Shown: in pieces, positions 47,259-58,715 of the stretch
How positions within the stretch are numbered: the stretch's first letter is position 1
Layout of the letters: each line of letters starts with the position of its first letter
Assembly: GCF_001648775.1 (NCBI RefSeq)
Contig: NZ_LVEJ01000003.1
Coordinates: 310,001-374,000 of the forward strand
DNA from: Pseudomonas fluorescens
GTDB lineage: Bacteria; Pseudomonadota; Gammaproteobacteria; Pseudomonadales; Pseudomonadaceae
DNA: 64,000 nucleotides
Reading direction: 5' to 3'
The notes under the pieces: model-generated
Database searches by the model: none
What the model was told of the DNA's origin: nothing
What the model saw: only the letters and a program-made list of their open reading frames with translations
Position numbers and translations under genes: made by a program

Positions 47259-47519
47259 ATGTCAAAAGGGCATTCGCTACAAGACCCTTACTTGAATACT
47301 TTACGTAAAGAGAAAGTTGGGGTTTCCATCTACCTGGTCAACGGTATCAAACTGCAAGGCACGATCGAGTCGTTCGACCAGTTCGTGATCCTGCTGAAAA
47401 ACACCGTAAGCCAGATGGTTTACAAACACGCTATCTCGACAGTGGTGCCGGTTCGTCCAATTCGTCTGCCTAGCGCAACCGAATCCGAAGCAGGTGACGC
47501 TGAGCCAGGTAACGCCTGA
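47259..47519 (+). CDS. hfq: RNA chaperone Hfq
   Basis: Hfq (86 residues) forms a hexameric ring that pairs small RNAs with mRNAs. The Sm1 motif ([20 protein letters not shown]) and Sm2 motif ([10 protein letters not shown]) are intact. The short C-terminus ([15 protein letters not shown]) is of the Pseudomonas type. AAAGGAG is eight bases before ATG 47259; an in-frame codon at 47250 is too close to that site. The AT-rich stretch 47219-47243 may hold a separate promoter in addition to read-through from miaA. Confidence 0.98.
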   Translation: MSKGHSLQDPYLNTLRKEKVGVSIYLVNGIKLQGTIESFDQFVILLKNTVSQMVYKHAISTVVPVRPIRLPSATESEAGDAEPGNA

Positions 47520-47531
47520 TAGGAGTCTCCT

Positions 47532-48833
47532 TTGTTCTTTGAGCGCCACGGTGGTGGTGAACGAGTGATCCTCGTTCACTTGGATGGACAGGACCCTGAG
47601 GCGCGCGAAGATCCGCAGGAGTTTCAGGAATTGGCTAATTCGGCCGGCGCCGAGACCGTTGCGTTTTTTAACGTGCCGCGTCATCGGCCAACCGCCAAAT
47701 ACCTGATTGGCAGCGGCAAGGTCGAGGAGCTGCGCGACCTGGTCAAGGCTGAAGAAGCCGATCTGGTGATTTTCAATCACATCCTCACGCCCAGTCAGGA
47801 ACGTAACCTCGAACGTGTTTTCGAGTGTCGCGTGATCGATCGTACCGGGCTGATTCTCGATATTTTCGCCCAACGCGCGCGTACCCATGAAGGCAAGCTC
47901 CAGGTTGAACTGGCCCAGCTTGATCACATGAGCACCCGGCTGGTTCGCGGCTGGACTCACCTTGAACGTCAGGGTGGCGGTATCGGCATGCGCGGTCCAG
48001 GTGAAACCCAACTGGAAACCGACCGCCGTCTGCTGCGGGTGCGCCTGCGCCAGATCAAGGGCCGTCTGGAGAAAGTGCGCAGCCAGCGCGAGCAATCGCG
48101 ACGTGGCCGCTCCCGTGCAGATATTCCTACCGTTTCTCTGGTGGGATACACCAACGCCGGCAAGTCCACACTCTTCAACAACGTGACCAAATCCGACGTC
48201 TACGCGGCCGACCAACTGTTCGCCACGCTGGATCCGACCCTGCGTCGTCTGGATCTGGACGACCTCGGGCCGATTGTCCTGGCCGACACGGTGGGCTTCA
48301 TTCGTCACTTGCCGCACAAGCTGGTCGAGGCATTTCGGTCTACCCTCGAAGAGTCGGCCAACTCGGACCTGCTGTTGCACGTGATCGATGCGGCTGAGCC
48401 GGATCGCATGTTGCAGATCGAGCAAGTGATGGTGGTGCTGGGCGAGATCGGTGCCCAGGACTTGCCGATACTCGAGGTCTATAACAAACTCGATTTGCTT
48501 GAAGGCGTTGAGCCACAAATCCAGCGCGACGAAAACGGCAGGCCCCAGCGGGTCTGGTTGTCGGCGCGCGATGGCAGTGGTCTGGAATTGCTTGAGCAAG
48601 CCATTGCCGAGTTGCTCGGCGGTGATTTGTTCATCGGTACCTTGCGCTTGCCGCAACGATTCGCGCGACTGCGTGCGCAGTTTTTCGAACTCGGTGCGGT
48701 GCAGAAAGAAGAACACGACGAAGAAGGCATCAGTTTGCTCGCCGTTCGTTTGCCCCGGGTCGAGCTGAATCGACTGGTAAGCCGCGAAGGATTGCAGCCG
48801 ATGGAATTCATCGAGCAACACACTTTGCAATAA
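47532..48833 (+). CDS. hflX: Ribosome-splitting GTPase HflX
   Basis: HflX (433 residues) binds 50S subunits and splits stalled or hibernating ribosomes. The N-terminal HflX domain is followed by a coiled linker (RLRQIKGRLEKVRSQREQSR) and the GTPase motifs GYTNAGKSTLFN, the G2 region ATLDPTLRRL, ADTVGFIRHLP and NKLDL. The TTG start at 47532 has TAGGAG seven bases upstream and gives the standard MFFERHGGGERVILVHLDGQ. It lies 12 bases after hfq. Confidence 0.97.
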   Translation: MFFERHGGGERVILVHLDGQDPEAREDPQEFQELANSAGAETVAFFNVPRHRPTAKYLIGSGKVEELRDLVKAEEADLVIFNHILTPSQERNLERVFECRVIDRTGLILDIFAQRARTHEGKLQVELAQLDHMSTRLVRGWTHLERQGGGIGMRGPGETQLETDRRLLRVRLRQIKGRLEKVRSQREQSRRGRSRADIPTVSLVGYTNAGKSTLFNNVTKSDVYAADQLFATLDPTLRRLDLDDLGPIVLADTVGFIRHLPHKLVEAFRSTLEESANSDLLLHVIDAAEPDRMLQIEQVMVVLGEIGAQDLPILEVYNKLDLLEGVEPQIQRDENGRPQRVWLSARDGSGLELLEQAIAELLGGDLFIGTLRLPQRFARLRAQFFELGAVQKEEHDEEGISLLAVRLPRVELNRLVSREGLQPMEFIEQHTLQ

Positions 48834-48929
48834 AAGCCTGAAAAAGCGGTTGTGCCGTAACAGCAGGCATTCTGTAGCATTGGTCGGCGCGCCGTGGGTG
48901 CGTCTTTGCTTTATCAGATGGAGAGCGCT

Positions 48930-50105
48930 ATGGCTTGGAATGAGCCGGGTGGCAACTCGAATAATCAGGATCCTTGGGGTGGCAAGCGCCGCAATAACGG
49001 CGACCGCAAGGGGCCACCGGATCTCGACGAGGCCTTCCGAAAGCTGCAGGAAAGCCTGAACGGGTTGTTCGGTGGTGGTAAGAAACGCGGTGGTGATGAC
49101 GGCGGTGGTTCGGGCAGGAGTGGTGGCGGCTTCGGCGGTCTGCTCGGCATCGGCCTCGTTGTGCTGGCGGCTGTCTGGCTGTACAGCGCGGTCTACGTGG
49201 TCGACGAGCAGGAGCAAGCCGTGGTGCTGCGCTTCGGCAAGTACTACGAAACCGTCGGCCCGGGCCTGAACATCTACTTCCCGCCGATCGATAAAAAGTA
49301 CATGGAAAACGTAACGCGTGAGCGTGCGTACACCAAGCAGGGCCAGATGCTGACCGAAGACGAGAACATCGTCGAAGTGCCGCTGACCGTGCAGTACAAG
49401 ATCAGCAACCTGCAGGACTTCGTGCTGAACGTCGATCAGCCGGAAATCAGCCTGCAGCACGCGACCGACAGCGCCTTGCGCCATGTGGTGGGTTCCACCG
49501 CGATGGACCAGGTGCTGACCGAAGGTCGTGAATTGATGGCCAGCGAAATCAAGGAGCGTCTGCAACGCTTCCTCGATACCTATCGCACCGGTATCACCGT
49601 CACTCAGGTCAACGTACAGAGCGCAGCGGCACCGCGTGAAGTGCAGGAAGCCTTCGATGACGTGATCCGCGCCCGTGAAGACGAGCAGCGTTCGCGCAAC
49701 CAGGCTGAAACCTACGCCAACGGCGTCGTGCCGGAAGCCCGTGGTCAGGCCCAGCGCATCCTTGAAGATGCCAACGGTTACCGTGACGAAACGGTTTCGC
49801 GCGCCAAGGGTGAGGCTGATCGCTTTACCAAACTGGTCGCCGAGTACCGCAAGGCACCTGAGGTTACCCGTCAGCGTCTGTATCTGGACACCATGCAGGA
49901 AGTCTTCAGCAGCACCAGCAAGGTACTCGTGACCGGCAACAAGAACGGCCAGAGCAACCTGCTTTACCTGCCGTTGGACAAAATGATTCAGAACAGTTCG
50001 GGCAGCAATGCACCGGTCACCGGTTCGGCTGCCGCCAGCAACAATACGGACGTCACGCCGCATGTCACTGACCTGCCGCAGTCGCGTACAAGGGAGACCC
50101 GCTGA
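48930..50105 (+). CDS. hflK: FtsH protease modulator HflK
   Basis: HflK (391 residues) forms with HflC the SPFH-domain cage around FtsH in the inner membrane. It has a Gly-rich cytosolic N-terminus (GGGKKRGGDDGGGSGRSGGG), one membrane span (about residues 68-90) and an SPFH/band-7 domain (VDEQEQAVVLRFGKYYETVG). A helical C-terminal arm (FDDVIRAREDEQRSRNQAET) follows. ATG 48930 follows GGAG; a codon at 48894 would add twelve unlikely residues. Its stop overlaps the hflC start. Confidence 0.97.
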   Translation: MAWNEPGGNSNNQDPWGGKRRNNGDRKGPPDLDEAFRKLQESLNGLFGGGKKRGGDDGGGSGRSGGGFGGLLGIGLVVLAAVWLYSAVYVVDEQEQAVVLRFGKYYETVGPGLNIYFPPIDKKYMENVTRERAYTKQGQMLTEDENIVEVPLTVQYKISNLQDFVLNVDQPEISLQHATDSALRHVVGSTAMDQVLTEGRELMASEIKERLQRFLDTYRTGITVTQVNVQSAAAPREVQEAFDDVIRAREDEQRSRNQAETYANGVVPEARGQAQRILEDANGYRDETVSRAKGEADRFTKLVAEYRKAPEVTRQRLYLDTMQEVFSSTSKVLVTGNKNGQSNLLYLPLDKMIQNSSGSNAPVTGSAAASNNTDVTPHVTDLPQSRTRETR

Positions 50106-50974
50106 TGAGCAATAAATCGCTGATCGCCCTGATCGTTGGCGTCGTTGTGGTCCTGGTGGGCTGGAATTGCTTCTACATCGTCGCTCAGACCGAGCGTGCG
50201 GTGCTGCTGCAATTCGGTCGTGTGGTTCAGGCCGATGTTCAGCCGGGTCTGCATGTGAAAGTGCCTTACGTTAACCAGGTGCGTAAATTTGACGCACGCC
50301 TGATGACGCTGGATGCACCGACGCAGCGCTTCCTGACTCTGGAAAAGAAAGCCGTGATGGTCGATGCCTACGCCAAGTGGCGCGTGAAAGATGCCGAGCG
50401 CTTCTACACCGCAACTTCCGGTCTCAAGCAAATCGCCGACGAGCGTCTGTCCCGTCGTCTGGAATCCGGTCTGCGTGACCAGTTCGGTAAGCGCACTCTG
50501 CACGAAGTGGTGTCGGGTGAGCGTGACGCACTGATGGCTGACATCACTGCTTCGCTGAACAAGATGGCGGAAAAAGAGCTGGGTATCGAAGTCGTCGATG
50601 TCCGGGTCAAGGCCATCGATCTGCCGAAAGAAGTGAATCGCAGCGTGTTCGAACGTATGAGCACCGAGCGTGAGCGTGAAGCTCGCGAGCACCGTGCCAA
50701 GGGTAACGAGCTGGCCGAAGGCATCCGTGCCGACGCCGATCGTCAACGCCGCGTGCTGCTGGCTGAAGCCTATCGTGAATCGGAAGAGGTTCGCGGTGAC
50801 GGTGATGCTCAGGCCGCAGCGATCTACTCCAAGGCCTACGGCCAGGATCAGGAGTTCTACGGTTTCTACCGTAGCCTGCGCGCCTACCGTGAAAGCTTCG
50901 CGAACAAATCCGACGTCCTGGTCCTCGACCCAAGCAGCGACTTCTTCCGTTACCTGGAAAAGTCCAAGCCTTGA
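50105..50974 (+). CDS. hflC: FtsH protease modulator HflC
   Basis: HflC (289 residues) is the second SPFH subunit of the HflKC complex. It starts MSNKSLIALIVGVVVVLVGW with a membrane anchor, followed by the band-7 domain (AQTERAVLLQFGRVVQADVQ). A charged helical arm follows (RMSTEREREAREHRAKGNEL), then VLDPSSDFFRYLEK at the C-terminus. The first codon overlaps the hflK stop (TGATG). Length is somewhat below the E. coli protein. Confidence 0.97.
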   Translation: MSNKSLIALIVGVVVVLVGWNCFYIVAQTERAVLLQFGRVVQADVQPGLHVKVPYVNQVRKFDARLMTLDAPTQRFLTLEKKAVMVDAYAKWRVKDAERFYTATSGLKQIADERLSRRLESGLRDQFGKRTLHEVVSGERDALMADITASLNKMAEKELGIEVVDVRVKAIDLPKEVNRSVFERMSTEREREAREHRAKGNELAEGIRADADRQRRVLLAEAYRESEEVRGDGDAQAAAIYSKAYGQDQEFYGFYRSLRAYRESFANKSDVLVLDPSSDFFRYLEKSKP

Positions 50975-51287
50975 TACGACGTTGACCTGAATCATTCCGC
51001 CCGGCGGCTAAAACCTCGGGCGGGGTGATCCTTTGGGAAAACGTGTGTATGATGCGGCAGCCGGGAAATTCCCGGCTTTTTTGCGTCTGCACGTTTGATT
51101 GCTGTTTTTTGTTGCAGGCATCGGGTTGAATGGCCCGAGAGTATTTCGAGGAAAGTGATGGGCGAAGCCGGTAACAGGCCTTTCGCCGCGTCGTTCATGC
51201 GCGTGCGTTTTGAACGGATCGGTCATTTTCTGCTTCACTCAAGGCTCGCCCGCAGGCTGGCCGCCCGGATCAAAGGGGAATGGCGTA
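50975..51287 (+). other. Non-coding region between hflC and hisZ
   Basis: No convincing gene is visible in these 313 bases. CCGCCCG/CGGGCGG (50998-51024) forms a loose hairpin, TATGAT (51048-51053) could be a -10 box, and a clear terminator follows at 51058-51082. The rest is a leader-like stretch up to the hisZ ribosome binding site. In P. aeruginosa I recall a small DUF2065 gene here; none is seen in any frame. Confidence 0.6.
51058..51082 (+). terminator. Intrinsic terminator between hflC and hisZ
   Basis: AGCCGGG-aaatt-CCCGGCT followed by TTTTT, 85 bases after the hflC stop and 206 before hisZ. It likely closes the nnr-hflC series. Confidence 0.85.
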
Positions 51288-52475
51288 ATGGCAACGGTAG
51301 ACCGCTGGCTGCTGCCAGATGGCATCGAAGAAGTACTGCCACCGGAAGCGGCGCGCATTGAAGTCGCGCGTCGTCAGGTGTTGGATCTGTTCCAGAGCTG
51401 GGGTTACGAGTTTGTCGTGACTCCCCATATCGAGTACCTGGAATCCCTGCTGACCGGCGCGGGCCAGGACCTGGATCTGCGTACCTTCAAGGTCATCGAC
51501 CCGCAGTCGGGCCGGCAGATGGGTTTCCGTGCCGACATCACGCCGCAAGTGGCGCGCATCGATGCGCACACCCTGCGTCGCGAAGGCCCGAGCCGTCTGT
51601 GCTACGCCGGCAGCGTGCTGCACGCCCAACCGCGTGCCCTGTCGTCCTCGCGCAGCCCGATCCAGTTGGGCGCCGAGTTGTACGGCGACGCCAGCCCGAG
51701 CAGCGACGTTGAAGTAATCAGCCTGATGCTGGCCATGTTGCAACTGGCCGATGTGCCGGATGTGCACATGGATCTCGGTCATGTCGGCATCTACCGGGGG
51801 CTGGCGCGTGCCGCCGGTCTGTCCGGTGAAGTCGAGCAGCAGTTGTTCGACGCGCTGCAACGCAAGGCCATCGACGAGGTCATTACCTTGACCGAAGGCT
51901 TGCCGGCAGACTTGTCCGGCATGCTGCGCGCGCTGGTTGATCTGTGTGGCGGCCGTGAAGTATTGAGCGCTGCCCGCGAGCGTCTGGCCAATGCGCCGGT
52001 GCCGGTTTTGGCGGCACTGGAAGACTTGCTGGCGATCGCCGAGCGTCTGTCGGCGCGCTTTCCGGAGCTGCCGTTGTACTTCGATCTGGGCGAGTTGCGT
52101 GGCTACCACTACCACACCGGTGTGGTGTTCGCGGTGTTCGTACCGGGCGTTGGCCAGTCCATCGCTCAGGGCGGTCGTTACGACGACATTGGCGCTGATT
52201 TTGGTCGCGCGCGTCCGGCGACTGGCTTTTCCACCGATTTGAAAACCCTGGTGACCCTGGGGCGTGCTGAGATCGAGCTACCGTCTGGCGGTATCTGGAT
52301 GCCTGACAGTACGGATGCGGCACTCTGGCAGCAGGTTTGCCAGTTGCGCAGTGAGGGTCAGCGTGTCGTTCAGGCGTTGCCTGGACAACCTTTGGCCGCC
52401 GCCCGTGATGCGGACTGCGACCGGCAATTGATTCAGCAGAACGGGCTTTGGCAAGTATCGCCACTGGCTTCTTGA
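51288..52475 (+). CDS. hisZ: ATP phosphoribosyltransferase regulatory subunit HisZ
   Basis: HisZ (395 residues) is a class II histidyl-tRNA-synthetase paralogue that activates the short form of HisG in histidine synthesis. Synthetase-like blocks are [47 protein letters not shown] and the [20 protein letters not shown] to GGRYDDIG segment. It lacks the anticodon-binding domain, as expected. ATG 51288 has GGGGA eight bases upstream; the in-frame codon at 51210 adds an unlikely leader. purA follows after 54 bases. Confidence 0.96.
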   Translation: MATVDRWLLPDGIEEVLPPEAARIEVARRQVLDLFQSWGYEFVVTPHIEYLESLLTGAGQDLDLRTFKVIDPQSGRQMGFRADITPQVARIDAHTLRREGPSRLCYAGSVLHAQPRALSSSRSPIQLGAELYGDASPSSDVEVISLMLAMLQLADVPDVHMDLGHVGIYRGLARAAGLSGEVEQQLFDALQRKAIDEVITLTEGLPADLSGMLRALVDLCGGREVLSAARERLANAPVPVLAALEDLLAIAERLSARFPELPLYFDLGELRGYHYHTGVVFAVFVPGVGQSIAQGGRYDDIGADFGRARPATGFSTDLKTLVTLGRAEIELPSGGIWMPDSTDAALWQQVCQLRSEGQRVVQALPGQPLAAARDADCDRQLIQQNGLWQVSPLAS

Positions 52476-53819
<1,344 letters not shown>

Positions 53820-53838
53820 TAAGTCGTTGATGTAAAAA

Positions 53839-53870
53839 CACAAAGGCCCCTTAATCGGGGCCTTTGTCGT
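53839..53870 (+). terminator. Intrinsic terminator after purA
   Basis: CAAAGGCCCC and GGGGCCTTTG (53841-53866) form a 10-bp stem around a 6-base loop, ending in TCGTTTATG. The T run is weak but the position is right. Confidence 0.8.
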
Positions 53871-53959
53871 TTATGCCTGTTGGACGGCATGACCTTTGCT
53901 GTGAATCTGTCTACAAGAGTGCCATCAAATTAATGGCGTCAGAAGTAGAGGTATTCACA

Positions 53960-55894
53960 GTGTCGGCCGTTCTCTCACTGTTACAAAGCCGTTTGTTGCG
54001 CCCGGTATTCGTTACCCTTGGTATCGCCCTTTTGGTGCAGGTGTTGGTGGCCGTTGCCCTGACGCGGAGCACCGTCACGGCGCTGGAAGCTGATTTGGCG
54101 GTGCGCCTCGGTGCTGACAGCCAGAAACTCTCCGGTGAGCTGGAGCAGGCCGGGCGTGAGGTCACCTCGAGCCTCGACGCCTTGTCTGCCAGCACCCGTC
54201 AGCGGCTTACCGCCGGCCTGTCTTCACGCCTCAAAGAAGAGCAGGCGCAACTGCGTACGACGCTGGAAAAGGATCTCAAGGACTCGGCCAATGACATGGC
54301 CCAGTTGCTGGCTTCCGTCGCACCACGCGCCATGTGGGACAGCGACGTGCCGACTCTGTCCGAGTTCGCCCGGCGTGCCCAGCGCAATCCCAATGTGTTG
54401 TTTGTGGTGTATGACGACGCCACTGGCCAGCATCTGACCCGTTACCTCAACCGCGAAAACCCGATCAACAAGGCCTTGCTGGAAAAAGGTCAGGGCGAGC
54501 GTGCGCTGGATAAAGTGCTGGATGCGGCGAAGAACGATCCCTCGGTCTACTACCTCGAAGCGTCGATCAACCCTAATGGCGTGGAAATCGGCAAGGTGCT
54601 GATGGGTGTTTCCACGGCTTCGGTGGAAACCGATCTGGCCGCGCTCGACAAGCGCTTCCTGGCGCTGATCGCCAGCAGTGATCAGTTGGTCGGCGATAGC
54701 CTCAAAGGCGCCGCAGCGGACAGCGCCAAGGCCATGCAAACTCGTCTGCAATCGGCACAGTCGACCGCTACCGAGATGAAAGCCAATACCGCCAATACCG
54801 TTCAAGAAGCGGCCGCCACCCTGCGCTGGCGGATCGGTATGGGTTTGGCGCTGGTCGGTTGCGGCGTGCTGCTGTTGCTGGCAGTCGTGCTCGGCCATCG
54901 CGTGGTCAATCGCCTGAAGATGCTCAACGCAGCAATGGATGATCTGGCGGCGGGCGAGGGCGACCTGACCAAGCGTGTGCAGATCAACAGCAAGGACGAA
55001 ATCGGCGACATGGCCTCGGCGGTCAATCGCTTTGTCGATAAGTTGCAGCCGATCGTGCGCGAAGCGGGCGATGTCGCGCAGCGTACCGGCGTGGAAATTG
55101 GCGCGATGACCTTGCGTAATGCCGGTGCCGATGCGGCCGCCGGCATGCAGCGTGATGAAGTCGCTGAGAGCCTGCGCGCACTGTCGCAAATGGCCGATGA
55201 GGCGCAATCGGAAAGCCATGCGATGCAAGCGGCGTTGAAGCAGGTGGTGGATATTCGCCAGGCCACTGATGAAAATACCCGCACCTCTGCCAGGGTCGGC
55301 AGCCTGATCGAAGCGCTGGCGGGGCAGGTCGATACCGGGGCGAAAGTCATTGAGCGGCTGGCGCAGCAAAGCGAGCAGATTGAAGTGGTATTGACGGTGA
55401 TTCACGGGATTGCCGAGCAGACCAACCTGCTGGCGCTCAACGCGGCTATCGAAGCGGCGCGTGCTGGTGAGACCGGGCGTGGGTTTGCCGTGGTGGCCGA
55501 CGAAGTGCGTGCACTGGCGAGCAAGACACAAAGCTCCACCGGCGACATTCAGGCGCACATTGTCGCATTGCAACAGGGCGCGCGTGAGGCGGTTGAGGCG
55601 ATCGGTCAGGCCGGGCGTCAGGCTAGCGAAGGCTTGCTGGTGTTGCGTGACAGTGCGCGCTTACAACAATCGGTGCAGGCTTCGGTTGAGCAAGTGCATG
55701 CAGCGATTGGTCTGGCAACGCAGGCGGCTGCGCATCAGGCGCAAGGTGCGCAGGCCGTGCGCGGGCGGGTCGAGACGATTCATGCGCAGGCCGAGAAAGC
55801 GGCGCAGGCGGTGGTGGAGACTACGGCGAGTGGCAAGGTGCTGGATGGTTTGGCTGCGCAGTTGAAGGCGAGCCTGGGACAGTTCAGGGCTTGA
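53960..55894 (+). CDS. Methyl-accepting chemotaxis protein
   Basis: This 644-residue chemoreceptor has a first membrane span at about residues 14-34, a periplasmic ligand domain (about 35-290, Ala/Leu-rich helical) and a second span ([20 protein letters not shown], about 295-318). A HAMP domain ([20 protein letters not shown]) comes next, followed by a cytoplasmic signalling helix with the conserved tip [20 protein letters not shown] and [15 protein letters not shown]. No pentapeptide tether is present. The GTG start at 53960 has GAGG eight bases upstream; ATG 53933 has none. The ligand is unknown. Confidence 0.93.
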   Translation: MSAVLSLLQSRLLRPVFVTLGIALLVQVLVAVALTRSTVTALEADLAVRLGADSQKLSGELEQAGREVTSSLDALSASTRQRLTAGLSSRLKEEQAQLRTTLEKDLKDSANDMAQLLASVAPRAMWDSDVPTLSEFARRAQRNPNVLFVVYDDATGQHLTRYLNRENPINKALLEKGQGERALDKVLDAAKNDPSVYYLEASINPNGVEIGKVLMGVSTASVETDLAALDKRFLALIASSDQLVGDSLKGAAADSAKAMQTRLQSAQSTATEMKANTANTVQEAAATLRWRIGMGLALVGCGVLLLLAVVLGHRVVNRLKMLNAAMDDLAAGEGDLTKRVQINSKDEIGDMASAVNRFVDKLQPIVREAGDVAQRTGVEIGAMTLRNAGADAAAGMQRDEVAESLRALSQMADEAQSESHAMQAALKQVVDIRQATDENTRTSARVGSLIEALAGQVDTGAKVIERLAQQSEQIEVVLTVIHGIAEQTNLLALNAAIEAARAGETGRGFAVVADEVRALASKTQSSTGDIQAHIVALQQGAREAVEAIGQAGRQASEGLLVLRDSARLQQSVQASVEQVHAAIGLATQAAAHQAQGAQAVRGRVETIHAQAEKAAQAVVETTASGKVLDGLAAQLKASLGQFRA

Positions 55895-55910
55895 GGTTGT
55901 CTGGGCAGGC

Positions 55911-55999
55911 CTCTTCGCGAGCAGGCTCGCTCCCACATTAGATCGCGTTCCTCTGATGGGATTCGGTCAAAATGTGGGAGCGAGCCTGCTCGCGAAAGC
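55911..55999. repeat. REPIN (paired inverted REP sequences)
   Basis: TTCGCGAGCAGGCTCGCTCC and GGAGCGAGCCTGCTCGCGAA face each other across a loop of about 40 bases (TAGATCGCGTTCCTCTGATG and following). It lies between the convergent chemoreceptor and iron-permease genes. Confidence 0.9.
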
Positions 56000-56003
56000 G
56001 GTA

Positions 56004-57569
56004 TCAGCGGCTCAGATACATCCGCGTCGTCAGCAAATAGACCGGCAATCCGGACACCAGAATCAACAACGCCGCATAAGGCGCCGCCGCTGCAAACTCG
56101 ACATTCGCGGTATGCGCCCACACCTCAGTCGCCAAGGTGTTAAGTCCGGTCGGACTCAGCAGCAGCGTCGCCGTCAATTCCTTCATCGCATCCAGAAACA
56201 CCAGCGCAAACGCCGCGCCCAATGCCGGGAAGATAATTGGCAACGTCACGCGGCAAAACGCCGTGAACGACGAAGCGCCCAGCGTCCGCGCAGCCTCTTC
56301 CAGTTGCGGTGCGGCCTTGTTCAGTGCGGTGCGAATCGGCGCCTGTGCCAACGGCAAAAACAACAGCGCATAAGCGATCAGCAGCAAGCCCGAAGTCTGG
56401 TACAGCGCCGGCACGTAATGCAGGGCGAAATACACCAGCGTCAGCGCAATGACCAAGCCTGGCAGCGCATGCAGCAGATACGGCAGGCGCTCGGCCCAGA
56501 TCGCCAGTTGGCCTTTGTAACGCACCACCAGCAAACCAACCGGTACTGCCAGCACCAGGCACAGCGCCGCACCGCCGAGCGACAGCGCCAGCGAAGACAG
56601 CAGGGCTTCGGTAATTGCCGCCACAGGGAATGCCGCCGAAGAGCCGACCGCCAGCCAGTAAGCCAGCATCCCCAGCGGAATCCCGCTGCCGACAACTGCC
56701 AGGATCAGGCAATACAGCTGACCGACTGCTGCCCAAGGCCCGAGCCGAACCTGTTCAGCGCGCCGCGCCGCACCCTGCCCGGTGCGCACATGCCGACCCT
56801 TGCCGCGTACGCGCAACTCCAGCCACAGCAGCACCAGACACAACGCCAGCAGCACCGCCGACAACATCGCCGCATTGGCGTTGCTGAATTCCAGCTCGAA
56901 TTGTTGGTAGATCGCGGTGGTGAAGGTTTGCAGGCCGATGATCGACAGCGCGCCGAATTCCACCAGCATGTGCAAGGCAATCAACAGCGAGCCCGCCAAT
57001 AGCGACGGCCAGAGCAGTGGCAGGGTGACGCGGAAAAACACGCCCCAGCGGTTCTGCCCCAGCGTGCGGGCCGATTCTTCAAGGGACGGATCCAGATTGC
57101 GCAGGGTTGCCGCCACCGGCAGAAAGATCAGCGGGTATTTCGACAGGCTCATCACCAGAATCGCCCCGCCAAGGCCTTCGAATTGCGCGCTCAGCGAGAC
57201 CCAGGTGAAGCTGCTGACAAACGCCGGCACCGCGAACGGCAGGCACAGAATTACGCCCCACAGGCGTCGCCCCGGCAAATTGCTGCGCTCCAGCAACCAG
57301 GCCAGCGACAGGCCAATCACGCCGCAGGTGATCGTCACGCCCACCATCAATGCCAGGGTGTTGCGCAGCAGGCCGAACACATACGGACGCCACAACAAGT
57401 GCAGCGCTTCAGCCCAACCGGCCTGCCAGGCTTTGAGCCCGACATAGGCCAGCGGCAACAGGCTCAGTACCACCAGGAACAAAACCGGCAGCACCAGCCA
57501 GATCGATGGCCGCTTGCGCTTTGGTACGTAACCCCCGCGCGGGGCGGGGGCGGATAACGATGCGGCCAT
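56004..57569 (-). CDS. fbpB: Ferric iron ABC transporter permease (FbpB/HitB type)
   Basis: This 521-residue permease is a fusion of two homologous transmembrane halves with about 12 spans in all. Each half has an EAA-type loop for the ATPase: EESARTLGQNRWGVFFRVTL in the first and EEAARTLGASSFTAFCRVTL in the second. This two-in-one design is typical of the FbpB/SfuB Fe3+ permeases. The start codon touches the stop of the binding-protein gene upstream (one-base overlap). No cognate ATPase (fbpC) gene is next to it; a shared ATPase elsewhere is inferred. Confidence 0.92.
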   Translation of the reverse strand: MAASLSAPAPRGGYVPKRKRPSIWLVLPVLFLVVLSLLPLAYVGLKAWQAGWAEALHLLWRPYVFGLLRNTLALMVGVTITCGVIGLSLAWLLERSNLPGRRLWGVILCLPFAVPAFVSSFTWVSLSAQFEGLGGAILVMSLSKYPLIFLPVAATLRNLDPSLEESARTLGQNRWGVFFRVTLPLLWPSLLAGSLLIALHMLVEFGALSIIGLQTFTTAIYQQFELEFSNANAAMLSAVLLALCLVLLWLELRVRGKGRHVRTGQGAARRAEQVRLGPWAAVGQLYCLILAVVGSGIPLGMLAYWLAVGSSAAFPVAAITEALLSSLALSLGGAALCLVLAVPVGLLVVRYKGQLAIWAERLPYLLHALPGLVIALTLVYFALHYVPALYQTSGLLLIAYALLFLPLAQAPIRTALNKAAPQLEEAARTLGASSFTAFCRVTLPIIFPALGAAFALVFLDAMKELTATLLLSPTGLNTLATEVWAHTANVEFAAAAPYAALLILVSGLPVYLLTTRMYLSR

Positions 57570-58579
57570 CAGTTCAAGCCAACTTCACGTTCCAGTTCCA
57601 GCGCTTCTTCAGCATTGCCCAGATCGGCTGGCGTCACGTTCGGGGCTTCCAGTTCGCTGAACGGCTTGAGCCCGCGATCCGATTCCATGCCTTTGTGCAG
57701 TGGGTATTCGGCGGTGGTCTGAGTGATCACGCGCTGACCTTCTTCGCTGGCCATGTAGGCAAGAAATTGCTGGGCTTCTTTTGGATGCTTGCTGGATTTC
57801 AACACGGCTGCGCTGGATACGGTGATCAAGCCGCCGACGTCGCCGCCAGTGAAGTAATGCAGTTTCGAGTCGAGCTTGCCTTTTTCGCGTTGCAGCGCGA
57901 ACCAGTAGTAGTTGTTCACCAGCACCGTGGCGACTTCGCCGTTTTCCACGGCTTTGAGTGCAACCATGTTGTTGCTGTAAGTCTTGCCGAACGCGCGCAG
58001 GCCGGTCAGCCATTCTTCGGCGGCATCGCGACCGTGCATTTTGATGATGGCGACGGCTTGTTCCTGGAAGGCACCGCTGGTCGGTACGAAACCGACTTTG
58101 CCTTGCCACTGTGGATCGGAGAATTCCATCACTGATTTTGGCAGGTCTTTTTCGTCGACCAGTTTCGGGTTGTAGGCAACCACGCGAACGCGTGCCGTCA
58201 CACCGATCCAGGTGCCGTTACCGGCGACATATTTTTCCGGAAGCACAGCCAAAGTGGCGTCATCGGTTTTCGCCAGCAGGCCGAGTTCGCCGAGATTGTT
58301 CAGTGGCGGCGATTCTTCGGTGTAGATCACGTCGGCGGGGGAGCGATCGCCTTCTTCGATGATCTGGCTGGCGAGCTGATTGCTGCTGCCTTTGCGCACG
58401 TTGACGTGAATGCCGGTCTTGGCTTCGAAGGCTTTGGCGATCGCGTCGCCGACTTCCTTGTGTTGGCCGTTGTAGAGAGTCAGGGAAACCGCATCGGCAG
58501 CCTGGGTGAGGGGAGTGGCGAGCGCCAGGCCGAGGAGGGTGAAGGTCAAGCCTCGGCGCAGGGTATTTCGAAACGTCAT
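57569..58579 (-). CDS. fbpA: Ferric iron ABC transporter substrate-binding protein (FbpA type)
   Basis: This 336-residue periplasmic protein has a signal peptide (TLLGLALATPLTQAADAV). It belongs to the class II iron-binding group, with YNGQHKEVGDAIAKAFEAKT after the signal and the paired iron-ligand tyrosines in VLVNNYYWFALQRE. Family members bind Fe3+ with a synergistic anion and deliver it to FbpB. GAGGAA lies eight bases before the ATG. A likely Fur box 38-56 bases upstream fits iron repression. Confidence 0.93.
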   Translation of the reverse strand: MTFRNTLRRGLTFTLLGLALATPLTQAADAVSLTLYNGQHKEVGDAIAKAFEAKTGIHVNVRKGSSNQLASQIIEEGDRSPADVIYTEESPPLNNLGELGLLAKTDDATLAVLPEKYVAGNGTWIGVTARVRVVAYNPKLVDEKDLPKSVMEFSDPQWQGKVGFVPTSGAFQEQAVAIIKMHGRDAAEEWLTGLRAFGKTYSNNMVALKAVENGEVATVLVNNYYWFALQREKGKLDSKLHYFTGGDVGGLITVSSAAVLKSSKHPKEAQQFLAYMASEEGQRVITQTTAEYPLHKGMESDRGLKPFSELEAPNVTPADLGNAEEALELEREVGLN

Positions 58580-58616
58580 TCGCAGGGTTCCTCACTGTCG
58601 CATTGCAAAAACTTGC

Positions 58617-58635
58617 AACAATGATAAACGATATT
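58617..58635 (-). promoter_or_regulatory. Candidate Fur box before fbpA
   Basis: The 19-base site AACAATGATAAACGATATT matches 13 of 19 positions of the Fur consensus GATAATGATAATCATTATC, including the AATGATAA core. It is placed 38-56 bases upstream of the fbpA start, where it would overlap a promoter. Confidence 0.5.
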
Positions 58636-58715
58636 GGTTCTCAGATGCGCCTTGCAGTGGGGGTGGGGTTTTGATAGGTGGGGCTGAGGACGGGATTTCT
58701 GGACGCCAGAAACGC

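Noticed and set aside
47301..50063. Long open minus-strand frame opposite hfq, hflX and hflK
   Set aside because: It runs across three certain genes and their borders, with no recognisable domain; a by-product of high GC at third positions.
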